Part shown: positions 5,960 through 6,819 of the stretch, piece after piece | Numbering within the stretch: the stretch's first letter is position 1 | How the letters are laid out: each line of letters begins with the position of its first letter | Source: Fimbriimonadaceae bacterium | Lineage (GTDB): Bacteria > Armatimonadota > Fimbriimonadia > Fimbriimonadales > Fimbriimonadaceae | NCBI GenBank assembly: GCA_025451715.1 | Contig: JANWJY010000117.1 | Location: forward strand, 1 to 6,819 | Direction of reading: 5' to 3' | DNA: 6,819 nt | Program-made: the position numbers and the translations under genes | The notes under the pieces: model-generated | What the model was told of the DNA's origin: nothing | The model's input: only the letters and a program-made list of their open reading frames with translations | The model's database searches: none

Positions 5960-6553
5960 GTGAGGACACAGCTAACCGAGGAAGACATTAAGGGCGTGCT
6001 TGCGCGGGCGGAGGAGATCTACCTCAAGACCTCAGACAGCCACGACAGCGACGTCGTAATCCGAGCAGCTGAGGAGGCAGGACTCCCAAGGGAGGCAGTC
6101 GAGCAGGCCTTGCGGGAACAGTTCGAGCTGTTCCATGAGGCACCGGCAGTCGGCGACCTTGTGTTCGCACGCTCGTCCGACGACCACCACTATGTCGCAC
6201 AGGTGACTGCAATGTCGGAGACCGGGTACAGGGTGCGCTTTCTCAAGGGCGGGGAGTCCGCGATGCCGTTGCAGTCGCTCAAGCCTTGTTACTTCTTGCC
6301 GGGCGAAGAAGTGACTGTCAACTGGCCCTGGTGGGGTTGGTGGGCCGTGTCGGTGGTGAGCTACGACGCGGAGTCTCGACAGGTCCAGGTCTCTGACGGA
6401 TGGAACGAGGAGTGGTTTGCGATGACCGACATCAGGCTTGATCCTCCTAAGAAAGTGGGAGCGGTTCGAAAGGCACAGATCTGGACTTATGCAGCGCTAA
6501 TCGCCTGCGGTGCGACAGTCAGCGCGATCGTCACATGGCTCGTGATGCGTTAG
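5960..6553 (+). CDS. Tail-anchored membrane protein with two Tudor/SH3-like repeats
   Basis: A 197-residue protein that I cannot assign to a named family. Residues 1 to about 58 form a helical domain (LTEEDIKGVLARAEEI, then VVIRAAEEAGLPREAVEQAL). This pattern is common at the N-terminus of small bacterial membrane proteins. Residues about 64-109 (VGDLVFARSSDDHHYVAQVT, YRVRFLKGG) and about 113-160 (PGEEVTVNWPWWGWWAVSVV, VQVSDGWNEEWFAMTDIRL) look like two copies of a Tudor/SH3-like small barrel: a GD/GE-x-V strand, a strand with a conserved Trp or Tyr, then a strand ending in L(K/D)P. Residues about 174-195 are one hydrophobic helix followed by a terminal Arg. There is no signal peptide, so the soluble part probably faces the cytoplasm. 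The second repeat has five Trp within residues 122-128 and 152, possibly an aromatic ligand cage. The stop overlaps the convergent ABC gene by 4 bp. The gene itself is well supported; function unknown. Confidence 0.8.
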   Translation: MRTQLTEEDIKGVLARAEEIYLKTSDSHDSDVVIRAAEEAGLPREAVEQALREQFELFHEAPAVGDLVFARSSDDHHYVAQVTAMSETGYRVRFLKGGESAMPLQSLKPCYFLPGEEVTVNWPWWGWWAVSVVSYDAESRQVQVSDGWNEEWFAMTDIRLDPPKKVGAVRKAQIWTYAALIACGATVSAIVTWLVMR

Positions 6554-6819
6554 CGGATCGCCTTTTCCGTCTCATTGTCGAACACGTGGAGCTTCGCGAC
6601 GTCGACCACGAACTTTGCCATCGAGCCCATCTCTATCCGCGATGCCGGATCCAGAGTGGCGGTGATGACAGTGCCGTTCAAATCGAGGTAGGCGGTGTCC
6701 TCAGCTCCGAGCTTTTCGAGCACGTCAACCTTAGCGGAGAAGCTGTTCCCTTCCGAAGCCTGCACGGGTGGGTTGATCGCTGCGTCGTAGATGTCCTCTG
6801 GCCTGATACCGACGGTCAC
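6550..6819 (-). CDS. Sugar ABC transporter ATP-binding protein (MalK/UgpC/MsmX type), C-terminal fragment
   Basis: The last 89 codons of an ABC ATPase; the coding frame runs off the right end of the window, and the GTG at 6817-6819 is most likely an internal Val. The fragment begins with TVGIRPEDI, the conserved GxRPE motif at the start of the C-terminal regulatory domain in CUT1-family sugar importers. It continues as a TOBE/OB-fold: AKVDVLEKLGAEDTAYLDLNG, then SRIEMGSMAKFVVDVAKLHVFD, then the terminal NETEKAIR. In this family the domain contacts the partner subunit or regulators, and the ATPase energises carbohydrate or glycerol-phosphate uptake at the inner face of the membrane. The Walker A/B and signature motifs lie outside the window, so the substrate cannot be judged. 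The TAA stop (6550-6552) overlaps the TAG of the convergent gene. Confidence 0.88.
   Translation of the reverse strand: MTVGIRPEDIYDAAINPPVQASEGNSFSAKVDVLEKLGAEDTAYLDLNGTVITATLDPASRIEMGSMAKFVVDVAKLHVFDNETEKAIR

Overview
The window is densely packed bacterial chromosome, G+C-rich (around 60% by eye), with seven protein genes, two of them cut by the window ends. I see no RNA genes, mobile elements, CRISPR arrays or phage genes. Most genes are ordinary housekeeping or metabolic types (mutY, pyrF, an aldehyde dehydrogenase, a PAP2 phosphatase, an ABC transporter ATPase). Two are unusual: an ADP-ribosylglycohydrolase-like fusion protein and a membrane-anchored protein with Tudor/SH3-like repeats. 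Four of six visible starts are GTG. The gene mix and the DraG-like fusion would fit a free-living, non-model phylum such as Armatimonadota (Fimbriimonadales-like), but that is a weak guess from general resemblance and not a demonstrated assignment.

Layout: (1) 1-369, plus strand: 3' part of a GerMN-domain gene. (2) 293-859, minus: a PAP2 membrane phosphatase whose 3' end overlaps the GerMN gene tail-to-tail. (3) 902-2785, plus, divergent from PAP2: a 627-residue protein with an N-terminal ADP-ribosylglycohydrolase (DraG/ARH) fold that seems to have lost its metal ligands, a Thr/Glu/Val-rich linker and two C-terminal beta-sandwich modules. (4) 2725-3744 and 3729-4442, minus: mutY behind pyrF, overlapping by 16 bp and probably one transcription unit. 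(5) 4493-5917, plus, divergent from pyrF: a lactaldehyde-type aldehyde dehydrogenase. (6) 5960-6553, plus: a 197-residue protein with an N-terminal helical domain, two small beta-barrel (Tudor/SH3-like) repeats and a C-terminal membrane helix. (7) 6550-6819, minus: C-terminal end of a MalK/UgpC-type sugar ABC transporter ATPase.

The only non-coding stretches are 860-901, 4443-4492 and 5918-5959, each about 40-50 bp. All three contain -10-like hexamers (TACAAT or TCTAAT). In three cases these lie only 5-7 bp before a GTG start, so those mRNAs may be leaderless or almost so. All three convergent gene junctions overlap (77, 61 and 4 bp), which leaves no room for ordinary intergenic terminators.

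The genes do not form one pathway. pyrF (pyrimidine synthesis) and mutY (repair of A:8-oxoG mismatches) are co-oriented and probably co-transcribed. The rest look like independent units. I found no convincing new multi-gene system. The items most worth following up are the apparent ARH pseudoenzyme fused to beta-sandwich domains, the Tudor-like membrane protein, and the repeated short-leader promoter pattern.
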